Position numbers and translations under genes: made by a program. DNA of 32,824 bases from Nioella sp964229645 (lineage in GTDB: Bacteria > Pseudomonadota > Alphaproteobacteria > Rhodobacterales > Rhodobacteraceae): positions 1 to 32,824 of the forward strand of contig NZ_CAXREX010000117.1 of assembly GCF_964229645.1 (NCBI RefSeq), read 5' to 3'. Below the pieces are notes generated by a model that saw nothing but the letters and a program-made list of their open reading frames with translations, did no database searches and was not told where the DNA came from. Positions 23,682 through 31,977 of the stretch are shown here, one piece after another (positions within the stretch are counted from its first letter, which is position 1; each line of letters opens with the position of its first letter).

Positions 23682-24926
23682 TCAATGCGATTTTAACGAG
23701 GCGTGAAACCCCGCTGATGCGGCATATTCGCAATGAATCGCGCGATCATTGAACAAATCGGGCGATGCGAGCAGATCGTCGCCGCTCCAGATACCCGGAT
23801 GAGACAGCAAAACAGCGTGCGGAAGGTCCTCTGGCCGGTCGATCCGGGCCAATCCCTCTTCGCCGAGCGGTCGGATCGTGGCACCGGGCGCACCATCCAT
23901 GCGGATGCGCCACCGCCCGTCCCATGTCGCCGCCCCGTCAGCGGGCACTTCTACGCCCGAGACCGCCTTCCATTCGCGCACCAGGAAGAGCACACCGCGT
24001 GACGGGACCAGCCGACACCCCTGAAGCGTGCCGCCCTGCCCTGCCAGCGCCTTGTCGAGAATGGCCGAGAGCGACGCGAGACGGGGCTTGTAGACCTCGC
24101 CCGAGAGGCAGGCCAGCCCATGTGCCACCAGGCGCAGGCGGGTTTCCTCCTCGACCCCGGCCAGCCCGGCGCGATCGAACATCAGGATGCCGGACTGTTC
24201 GGCCACAACCTCGCGGGCCACGTCCACGGCGCGGGCGATCAGCGCCTGCCGGGCGCGGGCCATGGCAGAGGCTGTTTCCGACAGGCGCGCGGCATCGAGA
24301 CCAAAGGGAATGAGTTGCTTGAGCAGTCGGCGCGCCCGGACCCGGTCGAAGCGAGGGTCGTCATTCGAGGGATCCTCGCTCCAGCGCATGCCCTGGCGGG
24401 TCAGCCAGACGCGCAATTCATCGCGCGTGGCGTCAAGCAACGGGCGCAGCAGAAAGTCCTTGCCGAAACGCCCCTCTGACATGGCAGACAGCCCATCGAC
24501 CCCGGATCCGCGTGCCAGCCGCATCAGCACCGTTTCGGCCTGGTCGTCCTGGGTGTGTCCCAGCAGGATCGCCCCGATCCGTTCCCGTTCGCAGTGTTCG
24601 GACAACAGCCTGTAGCGGGCCGCACGCGCGGCGGCCTGCAGGTTGCCGCGCCCGTCCCAGCCCTGCCAGTGAAGCGTGTCATGCATGGCGCCCATGCGAA
24701 GCGCTTCGCGCGCAACCATGCGCGCCTCGTCGCCCGCTTCCGGGCGCAGCCCGTGGTCGACGGTCAGGGCATGGATGCGACAGTCGTTTTCCGAGGCCCA
24801 GTCACAGGCGAGCCCCAGAAGCGCAAGGGAATCCCCGCCACCCGAGACAGCCACGGCCAGTCGTTCCGGCCTCTGGCCCGCGAGAAGCCGCTCCATCGCG
24901 GCGTCAAAGCGGGCCTCAAGGCTCAA
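23682..24926 (-). CDS. tilS: tRNA(Ile)-lysidine synthase TilS
   Basis: A 414-residue enzyme that converts C34 of tRNA-Ile(CAU) to lysidine using ATP and lysine. The PP-loop is SGGGDS at residues 28-33. ALTVDHGLRPEA, GHTQDDQAETVLMRLARGSG and RPLL are typical of the N-type ATP pyrophosphatase domain. The C-terminal substrate-binding part follows. The best start is TTG at 24926, which overlaps the cpoB stop as TTGA; the helix LSLEARFDAAMERLL before the PP-loop is then kept. The next ATG at 24896 would leave only 17 residues before the PP-loop. Confidence 0.92.
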   Translation of the reverse strand: MSLEARFDAAMERLLAGQRPERLAVAVSGGGDSLALLGLACDWASENDCRIHALTVDHGLRPEAGDEARMVAREALRMGAMHDTLHWQGWDGRGNLQAAARAARYRLLSEHCERERIGAILLGHTQDDQAETVLMRLARGSGVDGLSAMSEGRFGKDFLLRPLLDATRDELRVWLTRQGMRWSEDPSNDDPRFDRVRARRLLKQLIPFGLDAARLSETASAMARARQALIARAVDVAREVVAEQSGILMFDRAGLAGVEEETRLRLVAHGLACLSGEVYKPRLASLSAILDKALAGQGGTLQGCRLVPSRGVLFLVREWKAVSGVEVPADGAATWDGRWRIRMDGAPGATIRPLGEEGLARIDRPEDLPHAVLLSHPGIWSGDDLLASPDLFNDRAIHCEYAASAGFHASLKSH

Positions 24927-25759
24927 TTGCAGGAAAGACGGGTCATCGCCGCCCGGGCATCCAGCACGATGGGCGACGCGGGGTAGCGGATTTCGACCTC
25001 GCGCAGTGTGAGGCAAGCTTCGTCGCGCTGTCCCAGTTCGTTGAGACTGGTGCCAAGCCGATAGAGGCTTTCGGCCGCGCGCGGGGCGTCCGGCGCGCCC
25101 GAGAAACTGGCGAGATAAGCCCGCGCGGCCCGGTTCCAGGCACCCTGACCGGCTTCGGCCTGTCCGCGCCAGTAATGCGCCTCGGCGCTCAGCGCCCCGC
25201 CCGGATAGGTTTCGGTATAGGCTTCGAAGCCTTCGGCCGCAGCCGCGTAATCCCCCGCCTCGTAGGCGGCCATCGCGGCATCGAAATCGGATTGTTCGGC
25301 AGCGGCGAGTGCCGGACCATTGGACGGCGCAGACGGCAACGTGCCCAGGCCCAGAACCGGCGCGGCCGGTGCCTCACCCCCGCCAAGGGTCGGGGTTTCG
25401 CCAAGGGTGCCGATATCGCAGTCGCTTTCCAGCTCGCAAAGCCGGAATTCGAGGTCACCGATCCGGTTGGTGCCATCCATCACCACGCGATCGACGCGGA
25501 TCTGAAGCTCTTCGGTTGCGTTGGTCAGGCGGCGCAACTCGCTTTCAATGGCGTCGATCCGGGCGATCGTATCGCCCCCGCCAACCCCGGTAGGGCTGCC
25601 GGTGGTCGACAGCTCGGTGCGCAGGCGCTGGATTTCCACCCAGAGCACCGAAAGTTCCTGCCGGATGTCGGCAAGGGTTTCTTCCCGGCCCTGGGCAAGG
25701 GCCGGGCTGAACGGCGCGGCCAGCGCCAGCACAAGGGCAAGGGCAAGCGCGCGCCGCAT
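24923..25759 (-). CDS. cpoB: Cell division coordinator CpoB (YbgF), Tol-Pal system
   Basis: A 278-residue periplasmic protein. The signal peptide (about 1-22, ending PALAQ) is followed by a coiled-coil trimerisation region (about 30-110, ETLADIRQELSVLWVEIQRL) and a low-complexity Gly/Ala/Pro linker. The C-terminal TPR domain (about 155-278) includes FDAAMAAYEAGDYAAAAEGFEAY. CpoB couples outer-membrane constriction by Tol-Pal to cell-wall synthesis. The gene is 4 nt after pal and overlaps the tilS start. Confidence 0.92.
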   Translation of the reverse strand: MRRALALALVLALAAPFSPALAQGREETLADIRQELSVLWVEIQRLRTELSTTGSPTGVGGGDTIARIDAIESELRRLTNATEELQIRVDRVVMDGTNRIGDLEFRLCELESDCDIGTLGETPTLGGGEAPAAPVLGLGTLPSAPSNGPALAAAEQSDFDAAMAAYEAGDYAAAAEGFEAYTETYPGGALSAEAHYWRGQAEAGQGAWNRAARAYLASFSGAPDAPRAAESLYRLGTSLNELGQRDEACLTLREVEIRYPASPIVLDARAAMTRLSCN

Positions 25760-25763
25760 CGGA

Positions 25764-26267
25764 TCAGACCCCCGACCCGGCTTCCAGCACCGTCACCGCG
25801 CGGCGGTTCTGGCTGTAGCAGCTTTCTTCAGAGCAGATCGCCAGCGGACGTTCCTTGCCGTAGCTGATCGTGCGCAAACGGTCAGAGGTGATGCCGCGGC
25901 TGACTAGATAGGCTTCCACCGCGGCCGCGCGGCGGGCTCCAAGGGCCAGGTTGTAGTCGCGGGTGCCCTGCTCATCGGCATGACCTTCGATCACGGCACG
26001 GTATTCCATGTTGCGCAGCATCCAGTCGGCCTGGAGGTCGAGAATGCCGCGGGCCTCGGCGGTCAGGGTCGACTGGTCGACCTCGAACAGCACCCGGTCG
26101 CCAACGGTTTCGTTGAAATAGGCCACCGAGTTGGGGTCGAGCGCTTCGCCCGCGCCGCCGGCACCACCGGCACCGCCCATGCGGGCATCGCCGAAATAGC
26201 GGTTGTCGCCGCAGGCCGACAGCCCCAGCACCGTGACCAGAAGGGTCAGTTTCAGGAAAGTGTTCAT
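25764..26267 (-). CDS. pal: Peptidoglycan-associated lipoprotein Pal
   Basis: A 167-residue outer-membrane lipoprotein with lipobox GLSAC (Cys19). A Gly/Ala-rich stretch (about 30-43) precedes the OmpA-type domain: VLFEVDQSTLTAEARGIL, then EGHADEQGTRDYNLALGARRAAAVEAYL. This is the housekeeping Pal that links outer membrane and peptidoglycan and binds TolB. The ATG at 26267 was chosen because the signal peptide MNTFLKLTLLVTVLG begins there. It lies between tolB and cpoB, as in most Proteobacteria. Confidence 0.96.
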   Translation of the reverse strand: MNTFLKLTLLVTVLGLSACGDNRYFGDARMGGAGGAGGAGEALDPNSVAYFNETVGDRVLFEVDQSTLTAEARGILDLQADWMLRNMEYRAVIEGHADEQGTRDYNLALGARRAAAVEAYLVSRGITSDRLRTISYGKERPLAICSEESCYSQNRRAVTVLEAGSGV

Positions 26268-26355
26268 ACTGCTTCGTCCTCGCATTCGCGCCGTTCTTGG
26301 CGCAAGAGTATCACGCGGCGGGCCTTGTGAACATGCCCGCCGCATCAGGGGTTCG

Positions 26356-27678
26356 TTACCGCAGGAGCGGCGACCATGCCGGGTCCGAGGCCATGCCGGG
26401 CGTCGAAACGCGCTGAAGGTTCCGCCCGGAGATATCGACCGAGTAGATCGCGGGCGCCCCGTCGGCCCCGGCGGTTTCGCGGGTGAACATGATCACGCGG
26501 CCATTGGGGGCCCAGGTTGGGCCTTCATCGAGGAACGACGAAGTGAGCAACCGTTCCTCGGACCCATCGGTGCGCATAACGCCGATATGGAAGCGGCCAT
26601 CCTGCTGGTTGGTGAAGGCGATCAGGTCCCCGCGCGGCGACCAGACCGGAGTGCCATAACGGCCGTCATTGCGGCTGATCCGCCGGCCTTCGCCGCCAGA
26701 GGTCGGCATGATGTAGAGTTGCTGCGTGCCCGAGCGGTCGCTCTCGAACACGATCTGGCTGCCATCGGGCGAAAAGCTGGGCGCGGTCTCGATCGAGGGC
26801 GCATCGGTCAGGCGGCGACGGTCCCCGGTTTGCAGGTTCAGCATGTAGATGTCGGTATTGCCGCCCCGCTCTGCCGAGTAGACCACGCTGTTGCCATCTG
26901 GCGAAAAGCGCGGGCTGAAGGTCATGGTCAGGGTGTCGTCATCCAGCGGGCGCGCCTGAACCGTGGCCAGGTCCATAAGATAGATGCGCGGAATACCGGT
27001 TTCGTAGCTGGTATAAAGAATGCGGTCGCCATTGGGGGAGAACCGGGGGGCCAGCACCAGCGAACGGCTGTCGGTCAGGAACTGAACATTCGCGCCGTCA
27101 TAATCCATGATCGAGATCCGGCGCAGGCGGGCGTTCTTGGGGCCTTCCTGGGTTACGAAGACCACGCGGCTGTCGAAATAGCCGGTTTCACCGGTGATGC
27201 GCTCATAGACGTGATCGGCGACCGTGTGGGCCATGCGCCGCCAGCTGTCCGGGCTGCCCACGAATTGCAGGCCCGAGCCGAGCGGCTGTTCCGAGAACAC
27301 GTCGAACAGCCGGAAACGGACGACCAGCTGGCCGCCCTCCATCGTGACGGACCCCGTGATCAGCGCCTGTGCGTTGATCGCCTGCCAGTCATCCCATTGC
27401 ACCGGGCTGTCGAAACTGGTGACAGAGGAAATATGCGCGCTGCGCGGCACCTCGCGGAACAATCCCGTCCCAACCAGGTCGGCGGCGATCACGCGGGTGA
27501 TGTCGCTGGCAGCATCGGTCGCGGCACTGTTGCCCGCGATGAATTCCGGCAGGGCGAAGGGCAGCGGTTCGATGACGCCTTCGGTGATCTCGATGCGCAG
27601 CGGCCCGGGGCTCTGCGCGGCCAGTGGCGAGGCAATCGCCAGCAGAATGGCCAGCAGGGTCATGAAAAATCGGGTCAT
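26356..27678 (-). CDS. tolB: Tol-Pal periplasmic protein TolB
   Basis: A 440-residue periplasmic protein. A signal peptide (about 1-21, ending PLAAQ) is followed by the N-terminal TolB domain. A six-bladed beta-propeller begins near residue 210, visible as repeated blade motifs (PRFSPNGDRILY, PRFSPDGNSVVY, PSFSPDGSQIVF, PVWSPRGDLIAF, PTWAPNGRVIMF). TolB binds Pal and relays the TolA signal. Its ATG overlaps the tolA stop by 4 nt (ATGA), which implies translational coupling. Confidence 0.97.
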   Translation of the reverse strand: MTRFFMTLLAILLAIASPLAAQSPGPLRIEITEGVIEPLPFALPEFIAGNSAATDAASDITRVIAADLVGTGLFREVPRSAHISSVTSFDSPVQWDDWQAINAQALITGSVTMEGGQLVVRFRLFDVFSEQPLGSGLQFVGSPDSWRRMAHTVADHVYERITGETGYFDSRVVFVTQEGPKNARLRRISIMDYDGANVQFLTDSRSLVLAPRFSPNGDRILYTSYETGIPRIYLMDLATVQARPLDDDTLTMTFSPRFSPDGNSVVYSAERGGNTDIYMLNLQTGDRRRLTDAPSIETAPSFSPDGSQIVFESDRSGTQQLYIMPTSGGEGRRISRNDGRYGTPVWSPRGDLIAFTNQQDGRFHIGVMRTDGSEERLLTSSFLDEGPTWAPNGRVIMFTRETAGADGAPAIYSVDISGRNLQRVSTPGMASDPAWSPLLR

Positions 27679-28787
27679 CTGAGTCTCAGTTCCTCGGGAT
27701 TGAAGGTTATCTCGATAATGCGCCAGTGATCGTAGCTTTCAACCGGCAGATCGTAACCGGAAGCCCCACAGCGGATCACCGCGCGCCGCGCGGCTTCAAA
27801 CGCCTGCATCGCGGCGGCATCGGACCCGCCGCGGGATTCCAGCAACCGGATCGAGCCCGACTGGGGCCGCCCGTCGCGTTCCATCATCACTTCGATGGTC
27901 ACGACTGTGCTGAGCGCTTCTGACGACAAGGACCCCACGTTCCAGCATTGCTGCACGGCCAGCCGCAGTCCGTCTTGCTGCGCCGCCGAGAGGGGCGGGC
28001 CGGACGGCGTGGCGGGAGCTGGCGGGGTCTCGGTGGCGGCATCCGCCACGGCGGCGGCGATGGCATCGGCCAGCGGATCGCGTTCCTCGACCTGCGGGGG
28101 CGCGTCAGGCGCGGGCGTTTCGGCCACGGTGCGGATCGGGCGCGAAGGCGGACGGAAGGACGACACCGGCGCGAGGGACGCAGCGGGCGTTTCCGCTTCG
28201 GTCACGATCTCGGTGGTGGCTTCCTCGGGTGCAGTGGCCGGCGTGTCGGGTGTCGGTGCGGGCGTTTCGGAGGGTTCGGGCCGCGTGACCACCTCGGGCG
28301 CGATTTCCACCTCGGGGGGCGGGGCGGGTGCGGGCGTTGGCGCCACACGCGGGGCTTCGTTCGGGGCTGGCGTGTCGGAGGGTGCGGCGGTCGGGTCCGA
28401 GGCCGGCGGCGACGGCAGCGCGGCCAGTTGGTCCTGCACCTGCGTTTCGGGCGGCGGCAACAGCGCGCTGACATCGGGCTGAGTTTCCACCGGAGGTTCG
28501 GGCGCCGCTTCGGGCGTGGCAACCTGCGGTGGGGTCTCTTCAAGCGCGGGGGCCTCGGGCTGCGTGACCTCTGGCGTTGGGGCAAGCGCTGCTGGCTGTT
28601 CCACGACCTGTGGAACCGGCACCACCGGGGCTTCGAACATCGCCTCGAAATCCTGCACCGAGACCAGCGTCACACCGGTCACCTCGAATTCCGGTTCCTC
28701 GGAATCCCGGAACCAGCTGCCACCCAGGATCACCCAGAGCAGCAGTGCGAAGTGAAGTCCGCCGGACGCGTAGAGAGACCGCCGCAT
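27675..28787 (-). CDS. tolA: TolA-like cell envelope protein
   Basis: A 370-residue protein. One N-terminal membrane anchor (about 4-27, SLYASGGLHFALLLWVILGG) and a long periplasmic middle part (about 50-280) come first. The middle is dominated by Pro, Ala, Glu and Thr, not the Ala/Lys-rich helix of enteric TolA. The C-terminal TonB/TolA domain (about 285-370) has the paired Cys (QQCWNVG and IRCGASG) and TIEVMMERDGRPQ. It links the TolQR motor to TolB/Pal. The ATG at 28787 lies 7 nt after the tolR stop with GGAG upstream. Confidence 0.92.
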   Translation of the reverse strand: MRRSLYASGGLHFALLLWVILGGSWFRDSEEPEFEVTGVTLVSVQDFEAMFEAPVVPVPQVVEQPAALAPTPEVTQPEAPALEETPPQVATPEAAPEPPVETQPDVSALLPPPETQVQDQLAALPSPPASDPTAAPSDTPAPNEAPRVAPTPAPAPPPEVEIAPEVVTRPEPSETPAPTPDTPATAPEEATTEIVTEAETPAASLAPVSSFRPPSRPIRTVAETPAPDAPPQVEERDPLADAIAAAVADAATETPPAPATPSGPPLSAAQQDGLRLAVQQCWNVGSLSSEALSTVVTIEVMMERDGRPQSGSIRLLESRGGSDAAAMQAFEAARRAVIRCGASGYDLPVESYDHWRIIEITFNPEELRLR

Positions 28788-28794
28788 CGGCCCG

Positions 28795-29274
28795 TCACTC
28801 CCCGTCCTGCCCGTCAAGGCGCGGGCCGCCGGAATCCGTGACCAGACCGATATTGCGGAAGCCGCCCGCGTTGAGCGCGCCCATGACTCGCATCACGTCG
28901 GCATAGGGAATGGCCCCGTCGGCGCGCAGGAAGATCTGGTTGCTGTCGCGCTCGGCGGCAATGCCCTGCAGGCGCGTTACCAGATCCTCCATCGGAACTT
29001 CGGTGGTCTGGATCATCACCCGCCCATCCGGTGTCAGGGTTACGGCAAGGGGTTCTTCCTCTTCCTCGCCCGGCAAGGGCTCGGCCGCTGTCTCGGGCAG
29101 TTCGATCGGGACGCCCACGGTCATCAGCGGGGCCGAGACCATGAACACGATAAGCAGCACCAGCATCATGTCCACGAAGGGCGTGACGTTGATTTCCGAC
29201 ATGGCGGCATGCCGCGAGCGGCGGCCTGCGCGCCTGCGCCCGCCCGTCTGTTTTTGCTGAACGCCTGCGCCCAT
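28795..29274 (-). CDS. tolR: Tol-Pal proton-channel subunit TolR
   Basis: A 159-residue ExbD/TolR protein. A basic N-terminus (about 8-21, QKQTGGRRRAGRRSR) precedes SEINVTPFVDMMLVLLIVFMV, whose Asp is the proton-carrying residue, and one membrane helix (about 33-53). The periplasmic domain contains a run of glutamates near residue 70 and ends in IPYADVMRVMGALNAGGFRNIGLVT. It lies 3 nt after tolQ. Confidence 0.96.
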   Translation of the reverse strand: MGAGVQQKQTGGRRRAGRRSRHAAMSEINVTPFVDMMLVLLIVFMVSAPLMTVGVPIELPETAAEPLPGEEEEEPLAVTLTPDGRVMIQTTEVPMEDLVTRLQGIAAERDSNQIFLRADGAIPYADVMRVMGALNAGGFRNIGLVTDSGGPRLDGQDGE

Positions 29275-29277
29275 GGC

Positions 29278-29970
29278 TCAGTCCAGCTGCCGCGACAGAA
29301 GCGTGGAAAACTCGTCGGCGAACCCTTCGTAGCCCGCCACAAGGCGATCGGCATCCGCCGACAGCTTGTTATAGAGGATCACCGCCGGGATTGCTGCCAG
29401 AAGGCCAAGCCCCGTGGCCATCAGCGCCTCGGCGATACCGGGGGCCACGACAGCCAGCGAGGTGTTGCCCGAGGAGGCGATTTCCTGGAACGAACGCATG
29501 ATGCCCCAGACCGTGCCGAAAAGCCCGATGAAGGGCGCGGTCGCGCCCGTAGTCGCAAGGAAGTTGAGCCCCTTGGTCAGCCGTTCCGCTTCGCGCGAAA
29601 TGGCCACGTCCATCGACCGGTCGACCCGCTGCTGCACACCGGGGATGAGCGCCCCGTCATCGCGCAGAGAACGTTGCCATTCGGTCATGCCTGCCACGAA
29701 AACCCGCTCGGATGCGGATCGGGGGCGGTCTGCCACCTTGTCGAACAGCTCATCCAGCGGCTCGCCCGACCAGAAGGCCGCGTCGAACTGCGCCGCGCGA
29801 CGGCGCGACAAGCGATAGGTGGAGAATTTCTGGAACGCGATCGCCCAGACCCAGATCGATGCTGCGAAAAGCATCACCATGACAATCTGGACGGTGAAGG
29901 TTGCGCGGAAGAACAGGGCGATCAGGGAGAAATCCATCTCCTGCGCCATGCTCAGCGTTTCGGTTTCCAT
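29278..29970 (-). CDS. tolQ: Tol-Pal motor protein TolQ
   Basis: A 230-residue MotA/TolQ/ExbB proton-channel protein. Membrane helices lie near residues 14-46, 133-160 and 170-195. The conserved APFIGLFGTVWGIMRSFQ and the GIAEALMATGLGLLAAIPAVI segments line the channel. With TolR it uses the proton gradient to energise TolA. The ATG at 29970 has AGGAAG upstream. An 8-nt sequence complementary to that SD region lies further upstream in the leader (30048-30055). Confidence 0.96.
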   Translation of the reverse strand: METETLSMAQEMDFSLIALFFRATFTVQIVMVMLFAASIWVWAIAFQKFSTYRLSRRRAAQFDAAFWSGEPLDELFDKVADRPRSASERVFVAGMTEWQRSLRDDGALIPGVQQRVDRSMDVAISREAERLTKGLNFLATTGATAPFIGLFGTVWGIMRSFQEIASSGNTSLAVVAPGIAEALMATGLGLLAAIPAVILYNKLSADADRLVAGYEGFADEFSTLLSRQLD

Positions 29971-30088
29971 TGGTCAGTCTTCCTGTATGCCGGCCTCAAG
30001 CGGACGCCGGTTCTGCGCGGCGCCTCATTTGGAGGGGAATCTAGCAAACAGGAAGGGTAAAAACCATCGGCTTGCATCACTGTCGGTT

Positions 30089-30490
30089 TCACTGCTGAAA
30101 CGTAACCAGCTTTTGGCGGATATCCGCCGGAATTCGCACCGCGCGACCGCTTTCGGCAAGGCAAACCACCTGAACCTGCGCCGCGTAAATCCGCTCATCC
30201 CCGCGCCAGACCACCTGTTCGAGATCGAAACTGGCCCCTTTGACGCCAGTCAGGCAGGTCTCGACCCTCAGGTCATCTTCGAATCGGGCGGGTGCGATGA
30301 AATCCATCTCCATCCGGCGCACGGCGAAGACGATGCCCTGTTCGGCTTTCAACGCGCTTTGCGAAATTCCCGCCTCGCGCACCATTTCCGACCGCGCCCT
30401 TTCGATGAACTTGAGGTAGTTGGCGTGGTAGACGATGCCCGCAAGGTCGGTGTCTTCATAGTAGACACGGCAGGTGAAGTGATGGGTCAT
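30089..30490 (-). CDS. ybgC: Tol-Pal-associated acyl-CoA thioesterase YbgC
   Basis: A 133-residue hotdog thioesterase. The signature YYEDTDLAGIVYHANYLKF (about 10-28), with Asp15 as the catalytic residue, and ERARSE identify YbgC. The family hydrolyses acyl-CoAs and is linked to phospholipid metabolism near the Tol-Pal complex. Its ATG overlaps the stop of the upstream gene by 4 nt (ATGA). A 118-bp gap separates it from tolQ. Confidence 0.95.
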   Translation of the reverse strand: MTHHFTCRVYYEDTDLAGIVYHANYLKFIERARSEMVREAGISQSALKAEQGIVFAVRRMEMDFIAPARFEDDLRVETCLTGVKGASFDLEQVVWRGDERIYAAQVQVVCLAESGRAVRIPADIRQKLVTFQQ

Positions 30491-31113
30491 GATGGCCGTC
30501 CAATCCGCGCCGCCAGACGCAGGGCGTGGCTGGCATTGGTGGCCGATGCGGGCAGGATCGGGTCATAGCCTGCGCGGATCACGGCGGCAATTTCGGGCTT
30601 CAGCACCGCAGGCTGGCCGGGGGCGGCTGCCAGGGGCGAGGCGTCGGTAAAGGCGGTGTCCGACCACAACAGGATCGTCTGCACCACCTGGCTGAGCGCG
30701 ATGGTCTCCGCAGGCACCCTGGCCATCTCGGCATCCATGCGCACGAAGACGAAGGCGGCCTGGATTGCCCCAGCCGCGTCGAAACGGAAGCTGCGATACT
30801 GGTTCGCGTCCACTGCTTTCAGCCGCTCGACCGTCTCGGCAAGGTCAGGGATCAGCCGGTCGAGATTGGGCGTTTCGGTCAGTTCGTCCCACTCGCGAAA
30901 GAAAAAGACCATGAGGTTCGCGCCCAGTTCCGGGTCGGTCTCGGCCATCTGGTGCCCGGCCAGGGCAACCACGGCTTCGATCGCGCCTTTGAGGGTCGAT
31001 ACCGTCTGATCCTCGACCCCGAAGACGACCGGCGCAATCGGCCGACCCCACCGGGCGAAGAGGTAGGTCCCGTCGGAACGGGTAAAAAGACGGGCGACGG
31101 CGTCAGGCTCCAT
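30487..31113 (-). CDS. Conserved-looking protein of unknown function upstream of ybgC
   Basis: A 208-residue soluble protein without signal peptide or membrane helix. It has no motif I can name. Segments such as TYLFARWGRPIAPVVFGVED, ANLMVFFFREWDELTETPNL and VQTILLWSDTAFTD suggest a mixed alpha/beta fold. The ATG at 31113 has AAGGA upstream; the frame is open further 5' into the preceding gene, but without support. It overlaps ybgC by 4 nt and follows the secreted protein gene by 10 nt, so it is translationally coupled to ybgC. A role near Tol-Pal is position-based inference only. Confidence 0.8.
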   Translation of the reverse strand: MEPDAVARLFTRSDGTYLFARWGRPIAPVVFGVEDQTVSTLKGAIEAVVALAGHQMAETDPELGANLMVFFFREWDELTETPNLDRLIPDLAETVERLKAVDANQYRSFRFDAAGAIQAAFVFVRMDAEMARVPAETIALSQVVQTILLWSDTAFTDASPLAAAPGQPAVLKPEIAAVIRAGYDPILPASATNASHALRLAARIGRPS

Positions 31114-31123
31114 GAGGGGTTCC

Positions 31124-31957
31124 TTACAGGCGGTTTTCCATGATCCAGGCCGCGAATACCGGATCATAGGCGGCAGGGCCATAGACCTCGGGCGCGCGCC
31201 CCTGATCGAAGAAGGCCGCAGCGGGCGCCCCGTCGGAAATGCGGATCCCCCAGGCCCCGGCCGACAGGTTGCAGGCATGTGCCATGCATCCAGCGCCAAG
31301 CACCCAGTCCCCGCGCTGCACCACGCTGTTGGCCGGACCGATCCTGTCCGACAGGTCGCGGATTTGGTCCTCGGTCAGAATGGACAGGAAACGGGCACGC
31401 TCGCCTGCGTCGCGGAAGATCGAGAAAGGATGTTCGCCCACCCAACGGGTTGCATCGGCACCGGGGCCGGCTGGCTGGCCGGCAAAGGGTGCGGCACCGG
31501 GTGCGGTCGTCATCCCCTCCGCGCTGAACCGGTAGGTAGTGAATTCCTGGCGCAGCCCGTCGGCAAAGATATCAAGTTCCAGCGCATCGGGCAGCACCCG
31601 CAGATCAGTCACCGCCCCTTCGCAGGCCTCGGTTTCCCCCATGAGTTGCACGGTGCCCTCGGCAACCCGGATCACCGTGATCCCCGGTCCGCACATGTTG
31701 CCACCATGGTGATGCGTGGCCAGGAGCCAGTCATGATCCGACCCTTCGAGCGCCCAGGCCCCCAGGATTTCCCACATGTAATCCAGCTCCACCGGCATCG
31801 GCGCACCGAGAACCACCAGCGACTGGCTGGGACGCGCGCCCACGACCGAGGCCGCACCGAAGCGGGTTTGGTATTGGTCATGGCTGCCGAAAGACATATC
31901 GGCACAGGCAGCGCCCGCTGCCAGGGTGACGAGGGCGGCACTGAGAATGCGGATCAT
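31124..31957 (-). CDS. Secreted protein with Ivy-like CxxHxC motif, unknown function
   Basis: A 277-residue protein with a signal peptide (about 1-19; cleavage after ACA is likely, although Cys18 leaves a weak lipobox reading). The mature part has a His-rich loop THHHGGNMCG (81-90) and, near the C-terminus, GDWVLGAGCMAHACN with C-x-x-H-x-C at 224-229. The latter resembles the CKPHDC loop of the Ivy-type lysozyme inhibitors; the rest is not recognised. The start is ATG at 31957 (a TTG lies 6 nt earlier), with GGGGAG upstream. It lies 20 nt after ruvB and 10 nt before the next gene. Confidence 0.82.
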   Translation of the reverse strand: MIRILSAALVTLAAGAACADMSFGSHDQYQTRFGAASVVGARPSQSLVVLGAPMPVELDYMWEILGAWALEGSDHDWLLATHHHGGNMCGPGITVIRVAEGTVQLMGETEACEGAVTDLRVLPDALELDIFADGLRQEFTTYRFSAEGMTTAPGAAPFAGQPAGPGADATRWVGEHPFSIFRDAGERARFLSILTEDQIRDLSDRIGPANSVVQRGDWVLGAGCMAHACNLSAGAWGIRISDGAPAAAFFDQGRAPEVYGPAAYDPVFAAWIMENRL

Positions 31958-31977
31958 GGTCAAAACTCCCCAACGGG

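Noticed and set aside
27948..28841. Plus-strand Gly/Arg-rich open frame opposite tolA.
   Set aside because: It is produced by the low-complexity Pro/Ala/Glu codons of tolA read in reverse.
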